A DNA stretch of 64,000 bases from Phycisphaerae bacterium RAS2 (GTDB lineage Bacteria; Planctomycetota; Phycisphaerae; UBA1845; UTPLA1), in NCBI GenBank assembly GCA_007753915.1, contig CP036352.1, positions 310,001 through 374,000 of the forward strand, read 5' to 3'. Under the pieces are notes generated by a model. That model was not told the DNA's origin. It worked only from the letters and a program-made list of their open reading frames with translations, and made no database searches. Positions 25,771 to 34,931 of the stretch are shown one piece after another. Position numbers and translations under genes: made by a program. How positions within the stretch are numbered: position 1 is the first letter of the stretch; each line of letters begins with the position of its first letter.

Positions 25771-28128
25771 GTGACAACTCAATTTTTTGTATTGGCATTC
25801 TTGTGTACCGGTCTGTTCGGACCGGTTGAGCCGCCGGTGGATCCGTGCGCCGGCGAGGACGGGCCGCGATGCGGCAAGGCCCATGCGGCGGTCCTGCGCG
25901 ATCGGGCGGCGGAGCAAAATGCAGGGTCGGAAGGCGTCGCTGGCCTGCGCGATGCGCTGACCGACACCGACGTCCTGCACTACGACCTGGACATCGAAAT
26001 CTCCAATATCAACACCGGCGCGAACACCTGCACCGTCACCGGCAGGAACGTCATGACCATCAAATCGCTGGTCGGCGGTTTGTCGGAGTTTACGTTCCGC
26101 CTGCGCACGCAATACACCATCACCAGCGCGATGATCAACGGCACGACGCCGATCTCGGTTGCCACGGTGAACACGACGACGCGCCTCGCGACGCTCGACC
26201 GCGCGTACGACGCCGACGAAGTCTTCACGCTCACCGTCGAATACACCGGCACGTCGTTCTCGGCCGGTTTCGGCTCCATCGAGGTGGACACGCAGACCGG
26301 CGGCAGCACGGCCGTCGTCGCGACGTTGAGCGAGGCGTGGTATGCCTATTCGTGGTGGCCGGCGAAGGACGGGCCGACGAACGATCCCGGCGACAACAGC
26401 GACAAAGCGACGTTTGAGCTTTCCGTGACCGCGCCGAACAACTGGGTCGTGCCGTCCAACGGCTTGCTGCTCGGTGTGGATACGTTGAGCGGCAATCGCA
26501 GGCGATACAACTGGGCGACGAACTATCCGATGTCCACGTATCTTCTGGCGTTCGCCGCGACGAATTACAACACGTGGACGCAGACTTACACGTACCCCGG
26601 CGGCACGATGCCGGTGGAGTTCTACATCTACCCCAACAGCGACACGCCGGCCAACCGCGCGAGCTGGGACAAGTGCGTCGACATGCTCGCGACGTTCCGC
26701 CCGATCTACGGCGAGTATCCCTTCATCAACGAAAAGTACGGCATCTATCACTTCAACTTCGGCGGTGGCATGGAACACCAGACCATGACCGGCCAGGGCA
26801 CCTTCAACGAGAGCGTCACCGCGCACGAGCTGGGCCATCAGTGGTGGGGCGACATGATCACGTGCAAGACCTGGAGCGACATCTGGCTGAACGAGGGCTT
26901 CGCGACCTACAGCGAGTGCCTGTGGGAGGAGCGCAAGACCGGGGTAGTCGATCCCGCGGCGTATCAGGCGGCTGTGAACGCGCATCGGCCATCGAGCAAC
27001 GGCGGCGGCGACTCGGTGTATGTCTATCCCGCGGCCGTGGTCAGCAGCGGCATGAATCGCATCTTTTCCAGCACGTACAGCTACAACAAGGGCGCATGGG
27101 TCCTGCACATGCTCCGCGGCATCGTCGGCGACGAGGCGTTCTTTGACATCCTCGCCGCCTATCGAGCGGCCTACGAATACTCGGCTGCCACGACCGACGA
27201 TTTCGCCGTCCTTGCGGAGAATGTCAGCGGCGTCGAGCTGACGCCCTTCTTCAATCAATACGTCTACAACCGCGGCGCGCCGACTTATCAGTACGGCTGG
27301 CAATCGACCAGCGTCAACGGGCAGTCCTATTTGCTTGCCCGCATCGCCCAGACGCAGACGGCGACGGCTGGCTCGCCGCCGCAGGTGCTAAGCGTGTATG
27401 AGATGCCCGTGCGACTCGAAGCGACAATCGGCGGCAACCCGCAGATCGTCATCGCGAACAACACGGCTCGCACCCAGTGGTTTGTGATCCCCGTCAGCGG
27501 CGCGGTGACGGCTGTGGCATTTGATCCCGGTCCGTGGATTCTTCGCGGCACGACCAGCAGCGCGGCGTATGTCGCCGGTCCGCCGAAGATCGTCGCGGCC
27601 GCGCCCGCGCCGGGCGAGACGGTGGAGTGGGGCGCGGATCAGGTCAGCGTCTGGATGCATACGAATGTCAATACAACGGCCGGGGATTTCTCCGTCGTTG
27701 GAGATTCGACCGGCCCGGTCGCGTTCACGCTGGCCTCGGGCGCGAACGTCAACCCCGTCGTGCTGAACTTCATCGATCCGCTTCCGCCCGACAGCTACAC
27801 GCTGACGGTTCGCGACACGCTCACGGCCGTGAACAGCGGCATGGCGCTGGACGGCGAGATGACCGATACGTCCAGCCCCGCTTCGCTCCCTTCGGGCGAC
27901 GGCACGTCCGGCGGCGATGCAGTGATTCGGTTCAGCGTCGCGCCGTGCATCGTCGCGGCGGACATTGATGCGGATTGCGACGCGGACGAGCTGGATGTCG
28001 ATTTGTTCGTGCAGGTGCTGCTGGGCGAGAACACTGATCCGGTTCACATCGATCGCAGCGATCTGGACGGCAACGACACGGCGGACGGGGCGGACATCGC
28101 GTTGTTTCTAAGTGCGTACTTGCCGTAG
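25771..28128 (+). CDS. Secreted M1 family metallopeptidase with C-terminal type I dockerin
   Basis: About 785 residues. The GTG at 25771 is chosen: AAAGGTGGAG stands 6 nt upstream and it yields a short signal peptide (TTQFFVLAFLCTGLFG). An ATG at 25729 in frame lies at the expected transcript start of a TATAAT box (25719-25724), so it is unlikely. The M1 zinc site is HELGH (352-356) with the third ligand E375 in WLNEGFATY; the GAMEN-type exopeptidase motif is GGGMEHQT, with His in place of Asn. The C-terminal 60 residues are dockerin-like, with calcium-loop repeats DIDADCDADELDVDLF and DLDGNDTADGADIALFL. Extracellular protein or peptide breakdown is likely. No cohesin partner is in the window. 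Confidence 0.88.
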   Translation: MTTQFFVLAFLCTGLFGPVEPPVDPCAGEDGPRCGKAHAAVLRDRAAEQNAGSEGVAGLRDALTDTDVLHYDLDIEISNINTGANTCTVTGRNVMTIKSLVGGLSEFTFRLRTQYTITSAMINGTTPISVATVNTTTRLATLDRAYDADEVFTLTVEYTGTSFSAGFGSIEVDTQTGGSTAVVATLSEAWYAYSWWPAKDGPTNDPGDNSDKATFELSVTAPNNWVVPSNGLLLGVDTLSGNRRRYNWATNYPMSTYLLAFAATNYNTWTQTYTYPGGTMPVEFYIYPNSDTPANRASWDKCVDMLATFRPIYGEYPFINEKYGIYHFNFGGGMEHQTMTGQGTFNESVTAHELGHQWWGDMITCKTWSDIWLNEGFATYSECLWEERKTGVVDPAAYQAAVNAHRPSSNGGGDSVYVYPAAVVSSGMNRIFSSTYSYNKGAWVLHMLRGIVGDEAFFDILAAYRAAYEYSAATTDDFAVLAENVSGVELTPFFNQYVYNRGAPTYQYGWQSTSVNGQSYLLARIAQTQTATAGSPPQVLSVYEMPVRLEATIGGNPQIVIANNTARTQWFVIPVSGAVTAVAFDPGPWILRGTTSSAAYVAGPPKIVAAAPAPGETVEWGADQVSVWMHTNVNTTAGDFSVVGDSTGPVAFTLASGANVNPVVLNFIDPLPPDSYTLTVRDTLTAVNSGMALDGEMTDTSSPASLPSGDGTSGGDAVIRFSVAPCIVAADIDADCDADELDVDLFVQVLLGENTDPVHIDRSDLDGNDTADGADIALFLSAYLP

Positions 28129-28348
28129 AAAACCCTGCACCTGTGTGAATCAAATCCCGGGCCCGGCTCCAGTACGCGAGTTGGGCTTTGTGCATTTGTA
28201 GTTCCAATAATCGAATGACCTGCCCTGCGCTCACGACGGCGTTTTGCTTGAATTGATCCCATTTGTTATGCAATAATCGCAGTGTTCGGATTGATCCATT
28301 CGCATTGGATCCTGTTTCAAGTTGATGATTTCGATCTGGGAGGCAGGC

Positions 28349-29779
28349 ATGTTTCGCACGTTTCTTGTATCGAGCATTGTCCCCATGAGCCTCGTGGGCT
28401 TGTGCACATCCACCAGCCATGGCCAGTGTGCTCCGCAGGAGTTGGTGAAGGTGATTGCGCCGAGCCCTGCCGCGTTCGATTGGTTCGGATACGCGGTTGC
28501 CATTTCAGGTGACGTGGCCGCCGTCGGAGCGTGGATGGACGACAACGTGGGCGGATCAGACGCCGGCTCGGTCTACTTGTACGCACGCCAGGGCAACAAC
28601 TGGGTTCCTTCCGGTGTGATCGTTGCGTTCGACGCGGCGGGCGGTGATTTCTTCGGCCAGACACTCGCCATGAACGGCAATCGACTGATCGTCGGCGCGC
28701 GGTCGGACGACAATGCCGCCGGAGTGGACGCCGGCGCAGCTTATATCTATCGACTGGATTTCGAGCCGATTGACATGACGTATTCAGCTGTTCTTGAGGC
28801 CAAGTTGATCGGCTCTGATACGATCGCGGGTGACAATTTCGGCCTGGGCGTTGCGATTACAACTGACTATGCGATCGTGGGCGCGCCTCAACATGATTAC
28901 GGCGGCAAGTCCAATCCCGGTGCGGCCTATGTCTTCCTTCGCTCGGGAACGAGTTGGTCCCAGCAGGCGAAGCTCACACTGCCTGATCCGGCGGACGAAG
29001 ACAGCTACGGGTTCGCGGTCGCGATATCAAGCACCACGGCATTGGTCGGCGCCTGGCGACGCGAGGTCGACGGCGTCAGCGACGCAGGCGCGGTGTTCGC
29101 CTATGCTCGCAGCGGCACCACCTGGACACTTCAATCCCGTATTGCATCTTGCCAGAGCATTTCGTTCAACAATTTCGGAGCAGCAATCGCACTATCGGGA
29201 GACCGAGCGATTGTCGGGGCATTTAATCATGCAAGCGGCCTCGGGGCAGCGTATGTTTTTGCCCGCTGCGGTACGACTTGGAACCAGGAGGCACAGCTCG
29301 GGGCAATAGACGGTGCGACTCCGGACAACTTCGGAATCTCTGTCGCCATCGAAGGTGATCGGGCGCTGGTCGGCGCACAAAGGAATGCCCACTCGAGTGG
29401 TTCCGAGAACGGAGCTGCCTACATGTATGTGTTTGACGAGGGGGTATGGAAATCCGGGACCAAGCTGACAGCGTCAGACACGATGTCTACCGACGAGTTC
29501 GGCGTTTCCGTCGCCTTCTCGAATGAGACCGCCCTCATTGGGGCTTGGCGCGACAACAATCCCGGAGCCGTCGACAGCGGCAGTGCGTATTTCTTTGATT
29601 TCCCGACGATCTGCGACACCGATGGCGACGGCATTCCCGACGTCATCGACGCATGTCCGAATAGCCCGCCCGGCCTGCCCGTCGCGGTCGATGGCCGCCC
29701 GCTGCGAGATTGCAACAACGATTGCAACGTGGACGGACTGGATGTTGAATGCATCGTGGCGGAGATTCTGGGCAAATAA
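28349..29779 (+). CDS. Secreted FG-GAP-type beta-propeller protein with dockerin-like tail
   Basis: A 476-residue protein. The ATG at 28349 has GGGAGG upstream and gives a signal peptide ending near GLCTSTSHGQ. Six to seven repeats of about 60 residues follow the pattern FG.AVAISGD.A.VGA..DD..G.DAG..Y.Y, as in integrin-alpha-like propellers: DWFGYAVAISGDVAAVGAW, DNFGLGVAITTDYAIVGAP, DSYGFAVAISSTTALVGAW and so on. Residues 425-476 carry a DTDGDGIPDVIDACP calcium repeat and a half dockerin (CNNDCNVDGLDVECIVAEIL). It is probably an extracellular binding or display protein; no enzymatic motif is seen. 220 bp separate it from the M1 peptidase gene on the same strand. Confidence 0.82.
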   Translation: MFRTFLVSSIVPMSLVGLCTSTSHGQCAPQELVKVIAPSPAAFDWFGYAVAISGDVAAVGAWMDDNVGGSDAGSVYLYARQGNNWVPSGVIVAFDAAGGDFFGQTLAMNGNRLIVGARSDDNAAGVDAGAAYIYRLDFEPIDMTYSAVLEAKLIGSDTIAGDNFGLGVAITTDYAIVGAPQHDYGGKSNPGAAYVFLRSGTSWSQQAKLTLPDPADEDSYGFAVAISSTTALVGAWRREVDGVSDAGAVFAYARSGTTWTLQSRIASCQSISFNNFGAAIALSGDRAIVGAFNHASGLGAAYVFARCGTTWNQEAQLGAIDGATPDNFGISVAIEGDRALVGAQRNAHSSGSENGAAYMYVFDEGVWKSGTKLTASDTMSTDEFGVSVAFSNETALIGAWRDNNPGAVDSGSAYFFDFPTICDTDGDGIPDVIDACPNSPPGLPVAVDGRPLRDCNNDCNVDGLDVECIVAEILGK

Positions 29780-29982
29780 GCTGTGCCGGCAGTCGGGCCG
29801 ATGCGTCATTGTGCTGGAATCGCTTTGCGGTTGGGCGACAAGCGTCCACGTGGATGTGTGGGCGGCATGAGACCCACTTTCAGCCGTGAAGCAGCGATCG
29901 GGACGTGATCCAAGCGAGGATGGACATGAGAATGCAACGGCTAAATGCGCAGGTTGTACGCTCCTGCGATTGAGAGGAGCGC

Positions 29983-30210
29983 ATGGGCCGCAGAGCAATT
30001 CGCCGGTCAATGCTTCATGAAATTGACGATTTGAAGTATTGCTGTGATGAAATGAAATACCACTTGAGCGAGCGCGAGGTAGCGATCGTCTATATCAAAT
30101 CGTACGATGAATATGCGATTCGAGTGCCGGATGGGAGTGCAACCGTGGAGACCATTGAGTTTTGTCCATGGTGCGGCGCGAAGCTATCGGCAACGCATGG
30201 GAACGCATGA
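29983..30210 (+). CDS. Small DUF6980-like CPWCG protein, copy 1
   Basis: A 75-residue protein with a Cys pair near the middle of the chain (YCCDEMKYHL) and a C-terminal zinc-ribbon-like knuckle FCPWCGAKL. The pattern CCDEM...YDEYAIRVPDG...IEFCPWCG fits what I recall of DUF6980. The ATG at 29983 has GAGAGGAG in front. The next gene is a paralogue. It ends soon after the CPWCG motif and lacks the downstream LPDSLRTTWFERL block seen in copy 2. Function unknown; the four Cys could bind one zinc. Confidence 0.72.
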   Translation: MGRRAIRRSMLHEIDDLKYCCDEMKYHLSEREVAIVYIKSYDEYAIRVPDGSATVETIEFCPWCGAKLSATHGNA

Positions 30211-30358
30211 GTCGATGGAGGTCGTTGTGTTTAGAAACCGATATCCGTCAAGGCGAGTTCTGGTTTGAAGGTCGTTCATTGCTTTGCCGCGTTGATTCAA
30301 TTCAGGATCGGTTCGGCAGGATACGGCAAGTTATTCGCAATCCGCGACGAGTAGATGA

Positions 30359-30679
30359 ATGAAGCGGCACAGACCTCCACGATTGGTATTCGGCGCAAGC
30401 GTCGATGTCCCCCATTGCTGCGACGATATGGCGAAGCATTTGCGGGAACACGAGGTTGCCATTGTTTATTGGGACAAGTATCGCCAATACGGAATCTCTG
30501 TTCTCGATGGGGGAGCGTCGATTCAGACGATTCGATTCTGCCCATGGTGCGGAAGGCAATTGCCGGATTCGTTGCGAACGACGTGGTTCGAGCGATTGGA
30601 GGCGCTCGGCAAGGAGCCGGAGGATGACCTTCCCTTGCCGTTGCAATCCGGTGAGTGGTGGCGATCAGAAGGGCTTTAA
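30359..30679 (+). CDS. Small DUF6980-like CPWCG protein, copy 2
   Basis: A 106-residue paralogue of the preceding gene: HCCDDMAKHLREHEVAIVYW, then YGISVLDGGASIQTIRFCPWC and the family's C-terminal LPDSLRTTWFERLEALG. The shared segment HLxExEVAIVY and CPWCG leave no doubt about the duplication, though the two differ at about half of their aligned positions. The start could be the ATG at 30359 or a slightly later codon. Both copies lie between dockerin and peptidase genes, with no visible functional tie to them. Confidence 0.72.
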   Translation: MKRHRPPRLVFGASVDVPHCCDDMAKHLREHEVAIVYWDKYRQYGISVLDGGASIQTIRFCPWCGRQLPDSLRTTWFERLEALGKEPEDDLPLPLQSGEWWRSEGL

Positions 30680-30839
30680 TGCTCATCAGTCCTCTGTCAG
30701 GGCCGCTGAATAACCCACATTAGCATGGCAACAGATGCTTGCTCGCCGGCCTCGCCGTTTGTGCGGAATGGCCGGCGGTGGTACAATCTTCCCCCGCTTC
30801 AGTTCAAAACAGAGACATTTTCTTTCGGGAGGAATCGCT

Positions 30840-33713
30840 GTGAAATCGTCCACAACATCGTGGCGACCGGTCTGCATTGCCGGCGTCGCTATCTGCTTTC
30901 TGTCAACCACCGCAGTGCTGCATGCCGCCGGCGACGCGAAGAAGATTCGCAGCGTCGAAGGCATCACGGAGTACGCCCTCGACAACGGCATGAAAGTGCT
31001 GCTCTTCCCCGACGAGTCCAAGCCGACCGTCACGGTGAACATCACTTACTTCGTCGGCTCGCGGCACGAGGGCTACGGCGAGACGGGCATGGCCCACCTG
31101 CTGGAGCACATGGTCTTCAAGGGCACGCCGAAGTTCCCGCAGGTGTGGAAGTCGCTGCAGGATCACGGCGCAAGTTTCAACGGCACGACCTGGTACGACC
31201 GCACGAATTACTTCGAGACGCTCGCCGCCACCGAGGAGAATCTTAATTTCGCGCTGGAGCTGGAAGCCGACCGCATGATCAACAGCTTCATCGCCGAGAA
31301 GGACCTGAAGTCGGAATTCTCCGTCGTGCGCAACGAGTTCGAGATGGGCGAGAACGACCCGGTCAGCATTCTCTCCGAGCGCATCACGTCGGCCGCCTAC
31401 CTGTGGCACAACTACGGCAAGAGCACGATCGGCTCGCGCGAGGACATCGAGCGCGTACCGATCCAGCGATTGCAGGATTTCTATAAGAAGTTCTATCAGC
31501 CCGACAACGCGATGCTGGTCGTGGCGGGCAAGTTTGACGAAGCCGCGACGTTGAAGAAGATCGAGAAGCTCTACGGCGGCATCGCCCGACCCGATCGCAA
31601 GCTCGAACCGACGTACACCGTTGAGCCGACCCAGGACGACGAGCGATTCGTCACCCTGCGGCGTGTGGGCGACATCCAGGCCGTCGGTTGCGTCTATCAC
31701 ATCTGCTCGGGATCGCACCCGGACATGGCGGCAGTCGACGTGATGGCGGACATCCTCGACGCGACGCAGACCGGCCGGCTGTACAAGGCCCTGATCGAGA
31801 CCGAGAAGGCGACGTCGGTACGGTCGAGTGCTTACAGCCTCTGCGAGCCGGGGCATCTGGAGATCATGGCCGAGGTGCGGCAGAACAAGTCGCTGGACGA
31901 CGTGCGCGAGACGATGCTTGCCGTGCTGGACGACCTGGCGAATCAGGACATCAGCGATGCCGAGGTCGAGCGTGCCAGGAATTCGTACGCCAAGCAGTTC
32001 ACACGTCTGATCAACGACAGCGGTCGCGTCGGCGTGCAGTTGAGCGAGTACGCGGCGATGGGCGACTGGCGCCTGATGTTCTGGCATCGCGACCAGGTCG
32101 CGAAGGTGACGCCGGCCGACGTGAAACGTGTCGCGGCGTTGTATCTGCGGCCGAGCAATCGCACGGTCGGCATGTTCATCCCGACGAAGGACCCGGTCCG
32201 CACGACGGTTCCGCCGCCGCCCGACGTTCTGGCGATGTTGAAGGATTACAAGGGTCAGCAGGCTGTCGTGCAGGGCGAGTCGCTTCCGCCCGAGCCGTCG
32301 GCGATCGAAGCGCGCACGCAGCGCGAGGACCTGCCCGGCGGATTGAAGCTGGCGATGATCCCGAAGAAGACGCGCGGCCAGAAGATCAGCGCGACCATCA
32401 CGCTGCGCTACGGCAGCGAGGAAGACTTTAAGGGCCGGATCGACGCGGTCGGCATGATCGCCTCGATGCTCGACAAGGGTACGGCCAAGCATTCGCGGCG
32501 CGAGCTGGCCGATGAGCTGGATCGGATTAAGACATCCATCGGCATCGGTGGCGGCGGCGGGCGCGGGCGCATGGGTCGCGGCGCGGGCGGCGGCGAGACC
32601 GGCGCGATGTCCATCAGCGTCGAAACCGAGCGAAAGCATTTCGCAGAGGCGATGGCCCTGCTGCGCGAGATGCTTCGCGAGCCGACCTTCCCGGAGAAGG
32701 AGTTCGACAAGCTCAAGAAGCAGGCGATGGCCTCGCTGGAGAGCCAGCTTTCCGAGCCGATGGTTCTGGCGATGAACGAGATGATGCGCCGAATGAACCC
32801 GTACGAGCCGAGCGACGTGCGGTATGTGCCGACGCCGGCCGAACAGTTGCAGCGACTCCAGGCTGTCACGCTTGAGGACATCAAGTCGGCGTACAAAGAG
32901 TTGCTCGGCGCCAGCTACGGCGAGGTGTCGATCGTCGGCGATATTGACGCATCCGAAGCGCGGACGATCGTGGCGGACACGTTCAAGGGCTGGAAGAGTC
33001 CGCGACCGTTCGAGCGGATCGCCCGCGAGTTCAAGGAAACCCAGCCAGACACGGTGGCGATCAACACGCCTGACAAGCAAAACGCGCTGATCGCCATGGC
33101 GATGAATCTGCCCATCAAGGACGACGACGCGGACTTCGCGGCGCTGAAGCTGGGCAACTTTATCCTCGGCCAGAGCAGCAACTCGCGGATTCTCAACCGC
33201 CTGCGGCAGAAGGAGGGGTTGTCGTATGGAGCCGGGTCCATGCTGAATGCCAGCGCGCTGGATCGCGCGGGCATGTTCGGCGTGTACGGCATCTGCGCGC
33301 CGCAGAATGCCGAGAAGGCGATTGCCTGCGCGCGCGAGGAACTCGACAAGCTGCTGAAGAAGGGCGTCACGGCCGAGGAGCTGGAGGACGCGCGCAAGGG
33401 CTATCTGGAGCAGGTGAAGGTGCAGTTGTCGGCCGACGGCGGCATCGCCGGCATGCTGGCGAATGACCTGTACCTGGGCCGGACGATGAAGTTCCGCGCC
33501 GAGGAGCTGGCGAAGATCGAGAAGCTGACGCTCGACGAGGTGAATGCGGCGCTCCGCAAGCACATCGATCCGAGCAAGCTGGTTGAGATTCGCGCCGGCG
33601 ATTTCAAGGTCACGCCGAAGCCCGATGCGTCGAAGGACACCGCCGCGAGCGAGGACGATGACAGCGGCAACGAGGGCAGCGAAAGCGAGAGCAGCGACGA
33701 CGAGAACTCATAA
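30840..33713 (+). CDS. Exported M16 family zinc peptidase, two-domain
   Basis: A 957-residue protein from the GTG at 30840, preceded by GGGAGGAA. Residues 1-30 form a signal peptide (ICFLSTTAVLHAA). The first M16 domain has the inverted zinc motif HLLEH at 86-90 and a downstream Glu in the RNEFEMGEN block; the second M16 domain (about 480-900) lacks the motif, as expected for the inactive partner half that closes the clamshell. The active-site-lid motif of the second half, NRLRQKEGLSYGAGS, is present. A Gly/Arg stretch (GIGGGGGRGRMGRGAGGG) near residue 570 and a C-terminal acidic Ser/Asp/Glu tail of about 30 residues are low-complexity additions. It probably degrades peptides in the periplasm. 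Confidence 0.9.
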   Translation: MKSSTTSWRPVCIAGVAICFLSTTAVLHAAGDAKKIRSVEGITEYALDNGMKVLLFPDESKPTVTVNITYFVGSRHEGYGETGMAHLLEHMVFKGTPKFPQVWKSLQDHGASFNGTTWYDRTNYFETLAATEENLNFALELEADRMINSFIAEKDLKSEFSVVRNEFEMGENDPVSILSERITSAAYLWHNYGKSTIGSREDIERVPIQRLQDFYKKFYQPDNAMLVVAGKFDEAATLKKIEKLYGGIARPDRKLEPTYTVEPTQDDERFVTLRRVGDIQAVGCVYHICSGSHPDMAAVDVMADILDATQTGRLYKALIETEKATSVRSSAYSLCEPGHLEIMAEVRQNKSLDDVRETMLAVLDDLANQDISDAEVERARNSYAKQFTRLINDSGRVGVQLSEYAAMGDWRLMFWHRDQVAKVTPADVKRVAALYLRPSNRTVGMFIPTKDPVRTTVPPPPDVLAMLKDYKGQQAVVQGESLPPEPSAIEARTQREDLPGGLKLAMIPKKTRGQKISATITLRYGSEEDFKGRIDAVGMIASMLDKGTAKHSRRELADELDRIKTSIGIGGGGGRGRMGRGAGGGETGAMSISVETERKHFAEAMALLREMLREPTFPEKEFDKLKKQAMASLESQLSEPMVLAMNEMMRRMNPYEPSDVRYVPTPAEQLQRLQAVTLEDIKSAYKELLGASYGEVSIVGDIDASEARTIVADTFKGWKSPRPFERIAREFKETQPDTVAINTPDKQNALIAMAMNLPIKDDDADFAALKLGNFILGQSSNSRILNRLRQKEGLSYGAGSMLNASALDRAGMFGVYGICAPQNAEKAIACAREELDKLLKKGVTAEELEDARKGYLEQVKVQLSADGGIAGMLANDLYLGRTMKFRAEELAKIEKLTLDEVNAALRKHIDPSKLVEIRAGDFKVTPKPDASKDTAASEDDDSGNEGSESESSDDENS

Positions 33714-33726
33714 TCGTTGCGCAACG

Positions 33727-33806
33727 TCGCCATTTCGCGGCGACACCATTTCGCGGCGTCGCCATTGCGCATCGGCGCCGTTTCGCGGCGTCACCATCGC
33801 GCGGCG
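33727..33806. repeat. Five tandem 16-bp units
   Basis: Five head-to-tail 16-bp units with consensus TCGCCATTTCGCGGCG at 33727, 33743, 33759, 33775 and 33791. Units 1 and 2 differ at 2 positions; unit 3 is the most divergent. The array starts 14 bp after the M16 peptidase stop and ends 22 bp before its terminator, so it is transcribed in the 3' UTR. Confidence 0.85.
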
Positions 33807-33827
33807 GATGAATCATGGATCTCCTAA

Positions 33828-33853
33828 AGCCCCGGCCAAGCCTGGCCGGGGCT
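33828..33853 (+). terminator. Rho-independent terminator after the M16 peptidase gene
   Basis: AGCCCCGGCC (33828-33837) pairs with GGCCGGGGCT (33844-33853) across a 6-nt loop and is followed by TTTC. Confidence 0.85.
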
Positions 33854-33950
33854 TTTCTTTGCGCACGCGCGGCACCAAAGCACAACGGCCCGCCCGGCAT
33901 AGATGCCGAGCGGGCCGCGTGCGGTGTGTGTGGTGAATTCGACAGCGGGC

Positions 33951-34082
33951 TTAGACGGCGCCACCCCCGGTGAACACACTGAAGACGGACGCCAGTCCGC
34001 CGAACAGCGCGTTCAACAGCTCATTGAGAAACGCAAAGAACCCGCTCAAGAAACCGTCCAGTGAAGCCTGAAAATCAAACAT
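33951..34082 (-). CDS. 43-residue hydrophobic small protein
   Basis: An ATG at 34082 opens a 43-codon frame ending at TAA (33951-33953). AAAGGAG stands 8 nt upstream, one of the best ribosome binding sites in the window. The peptide starts MFDFQASLDGFLSGFFAFLN, continues through ELLNALFGGLASVFSVF and ends TGGGAV. It has only three charged residues (two Asp, one Glu), is rich in Phe, Leu, Gly and Ala, and would form one amphipathic or membrane helix. It stands alone between a terminator and tpx. It could be a membrane-active peptide, a small membrane-protein regulator or a shell/storage peptide; I do not recognise it. Confidence 0.6.
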   Translation of the reverse strand: MFDFQASLDGFLSGFFAFLNELLNALFGGLASVFSVFTGGGAV

Positions 34083-34170
34083 CCCATCCGCTCCTTTCCG
34101 CGCTAAACGCGAGGTTAACGTCTTCCGCCCGGTTGATCGGGCGGCCGGAGCCGGACGTTGAGTTGTCGGC

Positions 34171-34677
34171 TTAGAGCGACTTCAGGCAGGCAAGGATCGC
34201 CTCATAATTCGGGTGGCTGGCGACCTCCGGAACGTATTCGACGTATCGGAGCTTGTCGGCAGCGTCCACTACGAAGACCGCGCGGCACTGAATGCGCAGC
34301 GACGGAATGAGCGTCCCATAGGCTTTTCCGAAGGCGACATCCCGATGATCGCTAAGCGGCACGACCTTGCCGGTCTCAATGCCCTCGGCACCGCAGAAGC
34401 GGTTCATGGCCATGGGCAGATCGCAACTGATGGTGTAGCACGTCACGTTCGCCATGGCGGCCAGGTCCTTGTTGAACCGGCGCGTCTGCTCGGCGCAGAC
34501 CGGCGTATCGAGCGAGGGCACGACGGAAAAGACGCGCGTCTTGCCCTTGGTCTCGCTGATGCGAAAATCATCCACGAGGCTCTTCTTCAATACGGCGTCC
34601 GGCGCGGCATCGCCGACTTTCAGTTCCGGGCCTTCCAGGTCGAGGGGTTTGCCCTTCAGGGTGGTGGTTCGCGCCAT
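34171..34677 (-). CDS. tpx: Thiol peroxidase
   Basis: A 168-residue atypical 2-Cys peroxiredoxin of the Tpx family that reduces peroxides with electrons from thioredoxin. The start is the ATG at 34677, preceded by AAGGAG; the longer frame upstream is not supported. The peroxidatic cysteine is C61 in SLDTPVCAEQTRRF and the resolving cysteine C95 in NRFCGAEG, the same numbering as Escherichia coli Tpx. The Thr of TPVC completes the active site. It is divergent from a thioredoxin gene 254 bp away, its likely reductant, so the region between may coordinate both. Confidence 0.95.
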   Translation of the reverse strand: MARTTTLKGKPLDLEGPELKVGDAAPDAVLKKSLVDDFRISETKGKTRVFSVVPSLDTPVCAEQTRRFNKDLAAMANVTCYTISCDLPMAMNRFCGAEGIETGKVVPLSDHRDVAFGKAYGTLIPSLRIQCRAVFVVDAADKLRYVEYVPEVASHPNYEAILACLKSL

Positions 34678-34931
34678 GGTGCATCTCCTTGCGGTCAGAA
34701 TGTCTTGGGGTTGGTTGAATCCGTGCCAGACTAGCATGGAATGGTAGTCCCGGCTTCGGTCTCGCGTCAACTCGCGCGGCCGAGACGGGGTTTTTGACGA
34801 ACCGCGCGGCGACTCCTAGAATCCCCGCGTTTCACGGGCGGCGCGACGCGTTGCGGTCAGTCGGCCGCCCATTTGGTTAGCATGACAACCCGAACGACGC
34901 AGACCCCCAGGACCGAAGGAGGAAGGGACCG

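Noticed and set aside
30903-33563. 886-codon open frame antisense to the M16 peptidase gene
   Set aside because: Arg/His/Leu-rich composition typical of a shadow frame in GC-rich DNA; the sense frame has a full M16 family match, signal peptide and Shine-Dalgarno.
33727-33806. CRISPR array
   Set aside because: Units are only 16 bp, directly abutting, with no spacers and no cas genes.
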